A program made the translations under genes and the position numbers. The notes under the pieces are model-generated. The model did not search any database, was not told the DNA's origin, and saw only the letters and a program-made list of their open reading frames with translations. DNA of 25,776 bases from Chara braunii (lineage: Eukaryota; Streptophyta; Charophyceae; Charales; Characeae): the NCBI GenBank assembly GCA_003427395.1, contig BFEA01000557.1, positions 741,481 through 767,256 on the forward strand, read 5' to 3'. Positions 15,481 through 25,000 of this stretch are shown here, in pieces (the stretch's first letter is position 1; every line of letters starts with the position of its first letter).

Positions 15481-16206
15481 GAGGGACTGACAAGGAGGGG
15501 GAAAGAGGGGAGCCCACCGACACCCTCTTGGTCCCACCAGTCGGGCCCATGCTTGGGCGGCAAAACCAAAGGGGGATAGTCCCACAGGACCCTCGACCCC
15601 TCAATCTTCTCTAGTCGTGTTCCTTCGCTCGAGTGTCGCTTGCTGACCTTGATTCTCGAACCTGTCTGATGAAAGTCCAATATTGTAACCAATAAGGTTG
15701 GGCCCAAGTCTGGGTCAAACATGAGTAAAATTATTCACTAACGGTATCTGCACCGTGGTCGTACCGAGGTGCACCAACGAAATCCACACCCACAGGCCCT
15801 AGGCCCTATGTCTGGAATGGAGCGTGCGGTCAAGACTCAAACTTCTTACTACAAAAATGACCAGAGGCCCCATATTTCACTCATGTCGGACCATGCTAAA
15901 TCGAGTCTGCTTATACAATGGAAAATAAAAAAGACCCCTTGACAAAAAATAAGAATAATGAAACATAAACAAACAAAAGTATGGGGCTGCGGCTTAGCTC
16001 ACTGGCTGCCAAGGCCGGTGGTTATCCGGTCACCTATCGTGCAACTGAATAATGCACGCTCACACTAACTCACACCCCACTCATCCTCGGATCTTGCCAT
16101 GACTAAGGTCGTCGAGGCACGTGCGTAAGCAAGATCTGACGCGTTGATCATTCAAGGTTCCTCGCACCGTCGTGGTTACACCCTGTTTGGCCTGCAAAAA
16201 CAACGA
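15481..16206. other. No gene recognised; possible pol III A-box
   Basis: A TAGCTCACTGG sequence at about 15997-16007 is one base from a tRNA A-box, but no acceptable B-box follows, so a SINE head is not claimed. The rest is featureless, with many stops in all frames. Confidence 0.35.
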
Positions 16207-16230
16207 CAAATACCCTTATAAGGGTATTTG
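16207..16230. repeat. Perfect 24-bp palindrome
   Basis: CAAATACCCTTA is followed immediately by its exact reverse complement, with a central TTATAA. It may be a hairpin tip, a terminator-like dyad or a remnant of head-to-head ends. Confidence 0.8.
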
Positions 16231-16717
16231 CTACGACAGCGGGCAGCAAGGGGTGTAGATGAGCAGGACAAAAGAAGAGAGGGGGTTTTAGAAGGATCGA
16301 AGGAGGCGGGGCGATCGACATCTCTCATTCAATTGGGCTGGTCATCCAAGCCGCGCGTGCAAGTTTACTTTCGCGGCATTGATCCGACCATCCCAATTAA
16401 CGACCAATCGATCACCTCGACAGGTAAGAGGAGGGCCGATTGCAGAGTCGGGGGAAGACGAAAGGACATGCAAGGAGAAGCGCTCAGCCGGAGGGGAAGA
16501 TGGCACACACGCTCAGAGTGGGAACCGAGCTTACGTGACATGCAAAAATTCAAAAATGGTTGCGCACGCTTTAACCATAATTCCGAACTGTTTTTTGAAT
16601 TTCTTCGCACGCTCATTAACCGTCCACGTGGAGAACTAATTTGAACAAGGAAAGGGGCAATTTTGAAAGATGCATGCATTTAGTCCCCCAAAAATAAAAA
16701 ATGGACCCCGCTTTTCT
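16231..16717. other. No gene recognised
   Basis: The plus-strand frame 16228-16644 is open for 138 codons but is basic and low-information (REGVLEGSKEAGRSTSLIQL), with overlapping frames equally open on both strands. It is probably chance in GC-rich DNA. Confidence 0.3.
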
Positions 16718-16806
16718 TGATCAGCTAAGATCCGTGCTTTGGGGCTTTCTTCGGATTTTACTCTGAAGGGTACGTGAAGCCGCAAAGTACGGATCCTAGC
16801 TGATCA
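16718..16806. mobile_element. 89-bp foldback (hairpin) element
   Basis: Ends TGATCAGCTAAGATCCGTGC and, inverted, TGATCAGCTAGGATCCGTAC match at 22 of 24 positions. Pairing continues inward (CTTTGGGGCTT with AAGCCGCAAAG), so almost the whole 89 bp folds into one hairpin. It has the size and form of a small foldback MITE or of a small-RNA-like inverted repeat. No clear target duplication. Confidence 0.65.
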
Positions 16807-17243
16807 CAAATAACCACTTTCATCTGGCTATAACCTCTTACAACAAATAGACGAAGAAGAATTTGAATTTGAAAAGCGAGGCCAATCGCTCAACATCTAT
16901 GCTTCAAACAGAGCTTCACAACACCTGCACAGATATAACAAGCTCGAAAACACGCACATTCCCTAGCGCGTTTCGCCTGGCTGCGCTCCAAGACTTCTCA
17001 AGGGGCAAACCGCACTCTCGCATCCACCTTACCATCCACCCGAGCAAGAGTAAAAAATAGAGTACATACAGGGCCTCGCATGTTGAAAGGAAGTACGAAA
17101 GTTTTGGAGGGGAGGGAATTACGGGTTTTGGGGGTAGAGGGAGCTATAGGGAAGGATTGCAAGAGGAGGGCAATCGTGAGTGGTGTCAGTGGCTGCAAGG
17201 GAAAGGCATGTCTGAGGTGCCCGGGTACCGATAGGAATCTCCT
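16807..17243. other. No gene recognised
   Basis: Short frames on both strands lack domains. GGGCCTCGCATG near 17071 resembles the left end of the ~120-bp MITE but has no partner. Confidence 0.3.
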
Positions 17244-17340
17244 GGGCCAAGTCCCACTTACACCAATCCTTGATTGCTGACCGTAGATTACAAAGATTGA
17301 CGGCTAGAAATGAAGAATGGGACCAAGTGGGACTTGGCCC
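17244..17340. mobile_element. 97-bp GGGCC-ended inverted-repeat element
   Basis: GGGCCAAGTCCCACTT at the left and AAGTGGGACTTGGCCC at the right are perfect complements over 16 bp, with weaker pairing continuing for about 28 bp. The right end is followed by a short CAGACTTGGCCC direct repeat, so one end has been duplicated. The termini resemble the GGGCCT elements, but the interior differs and no 3-bp duplication is clear. Confidence 0.6.
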
Positions 17341-18164
17341 CAGACTTGGCCCCAGACCTTGACTACTCACGAGCAGGCAAAGGTTCCCCTCACGACCACC
17401 ACCCTCCGTACGCCCCAATATTGTTCTGTTGTATTGTTGCCTTTGTACCAATTTGATGGCCAAGCTTGTTGGTGATGAGCAACCGGACTGACGCCATTTA
17501 AAATAGACGAGGATGAGTGTGTGGGTCTTCCCCCTAAACAAGAACCCCAAACTATGTACCCCTCGGCTAGCGGGACATGCCCCCGACCAATAGGTGAGCC
17601 GATGAGTTCTTCGAACATACATTCGGGCGCCGCCCCGACCCACCCACCCTCGATGTGCGGCCGATCCACTTGGCATTTCCACACCGGGCTGCTGTTATGT
17701 TTCACTCATGATCACCTGCTAGCTGTTATTATCTACTCATTTATCCGTCTGTGGAGGAAGGGGAAGAGAAGGGAAGGGGGGATAGGGGAAGGTAAGGGAA
17801 GGGAAGGAAACTAGTGAAAGCAGAGCGGGAGCGAGAGGCCGCTGTTATTGGTCGCTTCCTGATCTCTGTGTTTGGAGCAAACACTGTTGAACATTTCATT
17901 GATGAACCTGACTACAGTGCTCAACCGAAGTTACGTTGAACCTGAGTTACAATGCTCAACCTAAGTTACAATGTTGATCGGTTTCTTCGTCTCGTTCTAA
18001 TCAACGCTTCGATCTGCGAGATCATAGTCGTCAATCTCGTCTCCGTGAAGACGCGATAATAGGAGTTTGCGACGTAGCATCGACATGGAGGAGGGTGGAT
18101 GGTTAGATCCATGTGTCAGTTGGTGATACATTGGAGTGAAGTAAGCCACTTGCAGGGGGCGGGT
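17341..18164. other. No gene recognised
   Basis: The minus-strand frame 17682-17119 is long (187 codons) but crosses the inverted-repeat element and has no domain. A GGGAAG purine tract (about 17755-17810) and an imperfect ~20-bp repeat around GTTACAATGCTCAACCTGA (about 17915-17975) are present. Confidence 0.35.
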
Positions 18165-18300
18165 ACCGCTCTTCTATTCTCTACATGCAATGCACGACGA
18201 GCACCGCTCTTCTCTACATGCAGCGTACGACGAGTACCGCTCTTCTCTGCATACAACGCACGACGAGTACCGCTCTTCTCTGCATTCACCTCACCACTCG
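18165..18300. repeat. 33-bp minisatellite, about four copies
   Basis: ACCGCTCTTCTCT starts at 18165, 18203, 18236 and 18269 (spacing 38, 33, 33); each unit ends with CGACGAG. The 38-bp unit has a duplicated TCTAT. Confidence 0.9.
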
Positions 18301-18424
18301 TGCTGGTTGTGACACATGTTCCTTCTAAGGTGCGCTGCCACAACATATGACCCCCCCCACACCACAGATACTTCAAAAATAACGCCATCGCCTGCCGCTG
18401 ACACTTCTTTCAAATCCATCAACC

Positions 18425-18479
18425 TCCGTCCTCTCCCCACTCTCCCCCCCTCCCCCCCCCCCCCCCCCCCCCCCCCCCC
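18425..18479. repeat. Poly-C tract
   Basis: A C-rich stretch ending in an almost unbroken C run (18444-18479). Its minus strand, poly-G, could form G-quadruplexes. A GGGTCCG...CGGACCC 7-bp hairpin follows at 18537-18565. Run length is likely to be error-prone. Confidence 0.9.
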
Positions 18480-18654
18480 ACTAGGGGGGACTGCTTGGAT
18501 GTATCTGGTCTTAAGCTTAATCCTATTACATACATGGGGTCCGACATTTAAAAAACGCCGGACCCTTAGGAGCAGCAAAATTTAGACGAGTTTTTGGTAA
18601 AAAAAGTTGAAAAAATGAGTTTCAATTTCATTAAAAAAATAAAAAAATGTTCAT

Positions 18655-19180
18655 TTTGACGAAATGGTAGTTGCAGATGGGTGAGCCTTAGGGCGACGCC
18701 GGGTATAGATGAAAGATGCCTGGTCTATATTTATGCAGCCAATGAACCAGTACAAAGGGTTAACTTTTTTGAAAGCCTGCACCGCTCCCTGTCGATGGAC
18801 ATCCCCATCATCATGATTGGGGATTTCAACACAACACCGAACCCCAATCTGGATAGGAGATCAACATCCTACTCACCGTTCGATCAGCAGCCAATCAGCG
18901 TACAGGGCCCGGACAGATTAGCGTTGGATCACATGATGACAACTATGAACCTGTTGGACTCATGCAGACACCTTCACCCGACAAAAAAAACTTATACATG
19001 CGTGAGGTCAAAGGGCGACACAAGCATATCGAACTCAAGGATAGACCTTGACCTTGTGTCAAAGGATCTACTGGCTTGCTCATAATGACAGGTATCCTCA
19101 CCTTCTCTCCTTGTAAGTCCTTCGACCACCGCATGATAGCCCTCGGCCTCTCCTTTCACACCCACGTGACCAGAGGCCCG
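18655..19180 (+). pseudogene. LINE 2 AP endonuclease domain (C-terminal two-thirds)
   Basis: The open frame reads RCLVYIYAANEPVQRVNFFE, then IIMIGDFNTTPNP with the GDFN active-site block at 18819-18830, then SRIDLDLVSKDLL with SRID at 19035-19046, and, after a stop and frameshift at about 19083, FDHRMIALGL, the block corresponding to SDH. These are the conserved blocks of the Mg-dependent APE-type nuclease that nicks target DNA for LINE priming. The N-terminal block is missing: it begins at VADG near 18660, after AT-rich sequence. Confidence 0.8.
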
Positions 19181-19189
19181 TAATTTTTA

Positions 19190-19827
19190 AATTTAATTCC
19201 TTCCTTCTGAAACTGCCAAGTTTGGATAAACAAGTGAGAGAATTTTGGGCTTATTGGCCAACCAATAAATACAGGAAGGATCAACAATGCAATGGTTCAA
19301 TAATGGAGTGGTGCAGCTTAGAGAAAGAGTCAAGAAACTCTCTATAAAAGTGACTAGAGACAAGACGGCGGCGCTGGACAATCTAATCCTTCGGCTAGAG
19401 GAATGGGACGAACACTTGATAGACAACCCCTTAGACCCGCCCACCTTCCAGGCACTTGAAAGAGCGCGAGCCCAACTACAAGACCACCTAGACGCTCAAG
19501 CTCAAAAGTGGCGGATCCAAGCGAGAATAAACAAGGAGGCTTCATAAGGATTGACGACTAAAATTTTTTTTAATAAAACAAAAGCGAAAAGAAGACAAAA
19601 CTCAGTGTCGACCCTCAAGCACCCCTTTGATGGGACCCAGCCTGTGGCCACAAACGCTTATCAAATTGTGGAATATGCCTTCACATACTACAAACACTTG
19701 TTTACTTCAGAAATAACGCAAACACATCCACAAGCCCTGGAGGAAGCAAGAAACAGTCTACTGGAGGCACTTCCAGCAATGGTGTCGACAGAGCAAAAAA
19801 ACCAACTGGACACACCCCTCTCTCACC
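19190..19827 (+). pseudogene. LINE 2 linker between endonuclease and RT
   Basis: A coiled, charged stretch (RERVKKLSIKVTRDKTAALD, QALERARAQLQDHLDAQAQK), then KWRIQARINKEAS, and after one stop KIFFNKTKAKRRQNSVSTL and FDGTQPVATNAYQIVEYAF, ending YYKHLFTSE. This W..ar...s...kfFf...k...R pattern is what precedes the RT in LINE ORF2. Frames 19287-19547 and 19551-19865 join across one stop. Confidence 0.7.
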
Positions 19828-20304
19828 TTGACCTGCTCCGAGCCTTACAAGATAATGGAGGATGAAAAGACGTCGGGCCTGGACGCATTTCTCAAGGAGT
19901 TCTGGCTCCACTTCTGGGACGTCTTTTCACACGACTTCACTGCCTATGTCAATGCAGTTTTCCACAAAGAAACCTTTGGAGACATGATAGGACAAGGGGT
20001 GACAACACTGTTGCATAAGAAAGGAGATTGGGAGGAAATACGCAACTACCGTCTAATCATGCTCCTACCAGTACTGTACAAAATCGTCGCCAAAGCTTGA
20101 GCGAACAAGTTGCTCCCCCTTTTGCCTCACCTCATATACCCGGACCAGTCTGGATTTATGCCACACCGAAACATACATGGCAATATCCTTATAGTGAATG
20201 AGACCATCCGGTAAGTGCGCCAAAGAAAAGTTGAGGCAATAATCATGTTCATTGACTTCAAAAAAGCATATGACCATGTGGACTGAAACTTTTTGGATCT
20301 TTGC
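19828..20304 (+). pseudogene. LINE 2 RT fingers and motif A
   Basis: KTSGLDAFLKEFWLHFWDVF, then GQGVTTLLHKKGDWEEIRNY and RLIMLLPVLYKIVAKA match RT blocks 1-2 (K..G.DG...EFW; LlHKKGD...NYRPI.LL...YKI.AK; the usual RPI is RLI). After a stop comes PDQSGFMPHRNIHGNIL and FIDFKKAYDHVD, motif A with catalytic Asp at 20254-20256. The expected Trp after VD is TGA (20284-20286). The domain then runs to the TTAA target at 20305. Confidence 0.8.
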
Positions 20305-20308
20305 TTAA

Positions 20309-20508
20309 ACCACTAGTACCTCCACCAATGTTGGGAAAATAGGGAAAAGTGGTAGTTTTTCTAAACTCTTAAAGATTCGGAGGTCGGGCTCGACAACGAC
20401 TGCCATTGATAAATCTGATCGGAGGTCGTCACTTTGTTTCAGCCTCCGAAAAAGTCAGAGGACCAACCGAGGCCCGCTATTTTCCCACGCGGCAAAGGTA
20501 CTAGTGGT
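20309..20508. mobile_element. 200-bp MITE flanked by TTAA
   Basis: Both ends begin ACCACTAGTACCT inward (13 bp identical) and remain similar for about 36 bp (GGGAAAATAG conserved). TTAA lies directly outside each end (20305-20308 and 20509-20512). If one TTAA and the insert are removed, LINE 2 reads DLCLTKMQFGPLF, the expected continuation after motif A. TTAA duplication is typical of piggyBac and Kolobok-type elements. No coding capacity. Confidence 0.85.
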
Positions 20509-20660
20509 TTAACCAAAATGCAATTTGGACCGTTATTTTCTGCAAATGGGTCAACATCTTGCACAAGACGGTCACGACTGACATCTCGCTCAACGACCAT
20601 CTAGCCCCACCGTTCAGCCTCCAGCGTTCGGTTAGACAAGGCGACCCTATTGCACCCATG
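20509..20660 (+). pseudogene. LINE 2 RT segment up to motif B
   Basis: Reads KMQFGPLF, then after a one-base shift CKWVNILHKTVTTDISLNDH and FSLQRSVRQGDPIAPM. RQGDP...P is RT motif B. It is cut after the Met codon by the following insertion. Confidence 0.8.
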
Positions 20661-21134
20661 CTCACAAACGGTTATCGGATAGCTGAAAATTCCAGAATGA
20701 AAATTATGAAGTGAGAGTTTTGGGCAGTCTGAAAATCTTGAATGGTCCTGAAGTGGTGAAAGGTCCGAAGACCCTGAAAACCACCTATTTAGGCAGGCTG
20801 CATCCTAAAGTGGTGAAGGGTATTTTGAAGTGGTCAAGTGGGAGTTTTGGGCAGTCTGAAAGTCCTGAATGGTCCGAAAGTGGTAAAAGGTCCGAAGACC
20901 ATGAAAACCACCCTTCACCACTTGAGGATGCAGCCTGCCTAAACAAGTGGTTTTCAGGGTCTTCGAATCTTTCACCACTTCAGGACCATTCATGATTTTT
21001 AGACATGAACGATCCTGAAGTGGTGAAAGGTCCAAAGACCCTGAAAACCACCTGTTTAGGCAGACTGCATCCTGAAGTGGTGAAGGGTGTCCTGAAGTGG
21101 TGATGAAAAATACGACTGTTGTTAACCTTCTCTC
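20661..21134. mobile_element. 474-bp inverted-repeat insertion in LINE 2
   Basis: Flanked by CCCATG (20655-20660 and 21135-21140). Removing it restores the RT reading frame exactly: ...DPIAPM then LFVLVMEAL. The insert is made of direct and inverted copies of one ~110-bp module with CCTGAAGTGGTGAAAGG, GAAGACCCTGAAAACCACC and GGCAGGCTGCATCC. Forward copies lie at about 20744-20820 and 21008-21080, and an inverted copy at about 20906-20995. The short GTGGTGAA-type core occurs about nine times. No TIR beyond a weak match at the ends and no coding capacity, so the class is unknown. Confidence 0.75.
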
Positions 21135-21640
21135 CCCATGTTATTTGTTTTAGTAATGGAAGCCTTGACAATGATGATCAGATCCAACCCGACCATCCAA
21201 AAGGCTGATGTGTCCGAAATCCCGCACCATCTCATTCCGACAACCTCCCTCTTTGCGGATGATCTTACGGTTCTGTTTAGAGCCAATGCACAGAGCTTCC
21301 ATGCGCTGACACACACTATTCGCCTCTTTGAGATAGCAACAGATATGAGAGTGAACTGGGGGACCAAAATGGAGGGATGGTGGTTGGACCCCCTACACGA
21401 TCCCCCCCCAACAACCCCCCAGTGGCTTGGAGGAACAAAGAAACGACAATCAGAGTGCTGGGGGTAAGACTCACTGTTGTGCCCCCCCCCGCCGACCATA
21501 GAGACATGCTAGTTGATATAGCAATTCAACGATTGGCAAGATGGGATGGTAAGCCCCCCTCGCTTGTGGGTCGAGTCCTGGCAATAAATAATGCAATTTT
21601 TGCGTCAATATCGTATAAGGTGGCCTTCTAGGCCCTTACC
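21135..21640 (+). pseudogene. LINE 2 RT motif C and thumb
   Basis: MLFVLVMEALTMMIRSNP, then LIPTTSLFADDLTVLF with the catalytic FADD at 21252-21263, then SFHALTHTIRLFEIATDMRV and NWGTKME, the strand following the active site. A frameshift in C-rich DNA near 21400-21420 moves to VAWRNKETTIRVLGVRL and ARWDGKPPSLVGRVLAINNA, thumb-like sequence. Both Asp residues of motif C are intact, unlike the Penelope-like copy in this window. Confidence 0.8.
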
Positions 21641-22704
21641 GCTAAACAACTCACCAAAATTAAGCAGGCAGCGACAACCTACTTATGAAAAAACGACCAT
21701 ACGGACACCAAATGCATCAAAGGGGTCTCATGGGAAGTGGTCGCCAGTCCCAGATCAGCCGGGGGACTAGGGATCATAGACCCAGCACGGGAGATCGCGA
21801 CGCTCATTTTCAAATTTTTCATCCGCCTCCTCATGGCCAGCGATATTCCATGGGCTCCTTATGCCCACATTCAGATCTCCAACCTCGCGCCCTCTCGCCC
21901 TAAGAACAACAAATGCACCCCCTGCAGTGGCTCACCAATCCAGCTTGGTCCATCCCGTCTGCCCCCTGGGGAAAACCGGACACGAACACGGACCCGGAAG
22001 GAAGAGCGAGAGCGAAATGGGGCCTGTGCACAAACCCATTGTGGCCCACATTGCTCAGGATGTGGAGAGATTACAACCCGAAGAAGAGACCACCGCCACT
22101 GAGATAGCAAGAAATAATAAATTAGCCTCTATTTAGACATCCCCAAGTGCAGGACCAAGAAGGAACGCCATTCTCCCTCTACCGCAACTCCAAATAGCTG
22201 AAGTGGGTAAAAGAAGGATTTTTTACAGAAGGGGACTTGTGAGACCACGAAACAGCCCAATGGCGGGCGAAAGACAAAGTCAGAAAAAAACTGGGCCCCA
22301 AACCCAATATAGCTCAAGAACTCTGCGAGTTACAAAATGCGATCCCCCTGGCATGTGTACTGGCACTGCGGTAAGGCCCCCGAATACAAAGCGGTGATTG
22401 GGCGCTTGAACGACAATTTTTGCACCTCACGATGGTCGTCTACAAAGTGGATCATGTACAACCCACCTCCCTAAAACTGGAAGCTTATCGCCCGGTCTTG
22501 TCGGGGGCAAGGTGGTCGGCTGTAAAAAGGGATGAGGTTTTAGACTGCCACCGTACGACATCACTATACATCAGAATACAGGTGGTGAAGGGCAAGGATG
22601 ACATGTGGTACGTGAATGACCCAACCATCACTCTGTCCCACCTCCCCTTCAATCCGACGGAATGGGAATGGCAGTGGGGAACTGACTCCAAGATGTGCCC
22701 ATGA
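21641..22704 (+). pseudogene. LINE 2 ORF2 region between thumb and zinc domain
   Basis: Frame-shifting but recognisably continuous: VSWEVVASPRSAGGLGIIDP (the W...GGLG(I/L)D block of LINE ORF2), LWPTLLRMWRDYNPKK in another frame near 22060, a passage with weak coding signal (22140-22400), and the open frame 22420-22704 (VDHVQPTSLKLEAYRPVLSG ... LSHLPFNPTEWEWQWG). No catalytic residues are expected here. Individual ATG-initiated frames are remnants. Confidence 0.65.
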
Positions 22705-23055
22705 AAATATACGGTTAAAGATGGGTGCAGAGCATCTCAAACCCCACACCACATCACGAAAACAATTTGCAGGAGGTGGGAGCGGGACTCTCCCCTAAAA
22801 AAAGAGGATCTTCACTTTTTTAGGTGGTCCTCCTACTCTCATATTAAACCGATAAGTCATAGAGCCTTGCAGTGGCAAATCATCTATAGATGCTTGCCCA
22901 CCCCGGACTGGGTAACCGCGAGGACTGACCTGAAACAAAAAGGTCATCTCTCCCCGCTTTGTACCTATTGCGAAATAATCCCGCCCAGAAAAAGGGCCAC
23001 CTTGGAACACTGTCTGCTAGATTGTCCCGTGGTATGTGACGCTGTTTGCGGATGA
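22705..23055 (+). pseudogene. LINE 2 zinc-binding C-terminal region
   Basis: Begins KYTVKDGCRASQTPHHITKT after a stop, then HRALQWQIIYRCLPTPDWVT and CTYCEIIPPRKRATLEHCLL followed by DC. Cys 22960, Cys 22969, His 23008, Cys 23023 form the Cx2C...Hx4C zf-RVT-like cluster seen after LINE RTs. It stops at a TGA (23053-23055), a few residues after the last Cys, where W-rich tail sequence would be expected. Confidence 0.75.
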
Positions 23056-25000
23056 GGTCCCGTCGGCATTCGCTACACAATTTTGAATCCGACGTGGAGG
23101 GCCTCAATCGAGTGGCTCTCTTCTTATGATTGTCCTCGCTACGTGTGCGGTAGTGGAAACCCTTGGCGCGGTAACGCTTAAAGCGACGACAATCACTGTA
23201 CAGAGTGTTAGGCCAATGAGGTTCCACGACCGTCCACGGGATGACGACCAGCTCGTTAAATGGTAACAACAATGAATAAGGCAGAAAGTGCGTATCAACA
23301 ATGACAAATCTCACACGGACGAATCCGGAGCATCAGGTTTTGGGGGGAAAGTAGTAACGCCCACCTATCTGAGCGACGACTTATCGTACGTCTCACTCAC
23401 ATACACGTGTCCTGTCCTCGTTATATGGGAAGGGCCGCAGGGGGGAGTTATGGAAATCGACGCCCAGCCAGGTTGGGGCTGTCAGTCCACATGGCAACCA
23501 AGACAGGCGCAACAATTCGTCCTAATCATTCATTCGACACAAATGCTTAACCTGATTTCGCATTCAGCCGGTCAAAATCATAATCATCCCCGACATGCAT
23601 AACAAAGTCTCAAGCACAGTCCACTGCATACACATATCAAAGTAAGAAGAGACAAATCACCATAACTCATTCATGGAGATATGACCGAAGAAGGGTACGA
23701 GGGAGAAGAGGTGTAGGTCGGGGAAAGAGAGCAGAAGATCAGGACGCAAGAAGGTCCGGTGATCTCAACAAGAAACTTCAATTTAATGTCGTGCGAGCGA
23801 AACTCACACTAAAGAAACATAGATTCGAGACGAAGGGGGCGCATCCGCCATAGAATTCCATCATGGCCCCGGGCCATGTATTCACTCAACTTCCAATTCG
23901 AACCTCACGCCAGCACTGGCGATCCCGACCGCCACGTGCTACTCTGCCGTAGCGATCATCACCCCACCGACTTAGTCTTTGTACGGTCTTTGCCCGGATC
24001 CCACAGTTCGTTGGGCGATCCAGCGCACGGCCGACAGGACTACAGCCCCGCCGTCAGGATTCTTCGACTCGCCTTCACACACATCATCTAGCCACTGCTT
24101 CTCGGAAGCTGACCGACGAGTTGAAAAAGAGATTTCTGAGAGCGCTTGCGGAATTTATAGCTGCGGAAAAGGAGATAGATGCTAGGAAGGATTAGGACTG
24201 AGGTGGGGAGGGGTAGGGGAAGGTTCAAGGATACTCGCCCGACGAAAGCCATATCGATCCTTTGGATCCCAGTCGTAGCCAATCAGAATTGTCATGTAAT
24301 AGGAATTTCCCTCTTCCACGACGTGTCTCCTTGGCTAGAGGGGAGGAACAGGGAGTCGTCAGAGTATTTCGACGCGAAGATTAGAGCGCGAAGAAGAAGA
24401 GCGCGAGGGATAGCGCAGAACGAAACCAAGATTCAGACGATAAAGAAAGAGAAAAGACGCGCGAGGCGAAGGAGAGATGGAAAACGGTTAGAGATAAAGA
24501 AGGAGCGTGAGCGCGAAGAAGAGAGTGTCGAAGGTAGCGAGGGAAGCGGTGAGGGGAGTTTCGCATGCATGGCGCCGACGCAAAAGCAAAAAGGGCACCG
24601 AGACAGTTACAGCTAACTAAAAATCGACAAGTACCATCTCTACGCGTAGAGTGAGCGCGGGAAAAAGTCCTATACCTATTCAGATTCCTACGAGAAATCC
24701 TGGAGTTTTCCACGACGAAGTCGAAAACATTCATGCACAAGAACGGACACGCTCATTCCGGAATTCCTAACTGTCGACCCAAATTCCTAGCGCACTCGTT
24801 AAGGCGCGCGTAATTCCCATGCATTTTCGAATTGCAAAAAATAAAATTCCAAAAGCCGATCTAAAAATGACAAAGGTCCCGAGAAGAATGGACTTCCCTA
24901 ATTACGAACAAGATACATGAATTCAAGAAGAGAAGCACTGTCGGCCCGTTTGCAAGACTTCAAAAATTGAAAAAGAGAGGAGAAAGGGGGGGAGGTGGAA
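23056..25000. other. Unassigned 1.9 kb between LINE 2 segments
   Basis: No retroelement motif or host gene is recognised. A plus-strand frame at 23288-23602 (104 codons) has no known domain. 24179-24616 is open but dominated by Arg/Glu/Lys from a purine-rich tract (about 24360-24560). A near-palindrome, CATGGCCCCGGGCCATG, occurs at about 23862-23878. It could be an insertion into LINE 2, or the junction of two separate LINE fragments. Confidence 0.35.

Noticed and set aside
15990-16060. Possible tRNA gene or SINE from a TAGCTCACTGG A-box
   Set aside because: No B-box at the right distance and no cloverleaf pairing.
17119-17682. 187-residue minus-strand frame
   Set aside because: It crosses the GGGCC inverted-repeat element, and its composition is not protein-like (no domain, many overlapping open frames).
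21204-21222. CTGATG...CCGAAA resembling a hammerhead core
   Set aside because: It is in LINE 2 RT coding sequence and lacks stems I and III.
24179-24616. 145-residue Arg/Glu/Lys-rich protein
   Set aside because: Explained by a purine-rich tract; the antisense frame is equally open.
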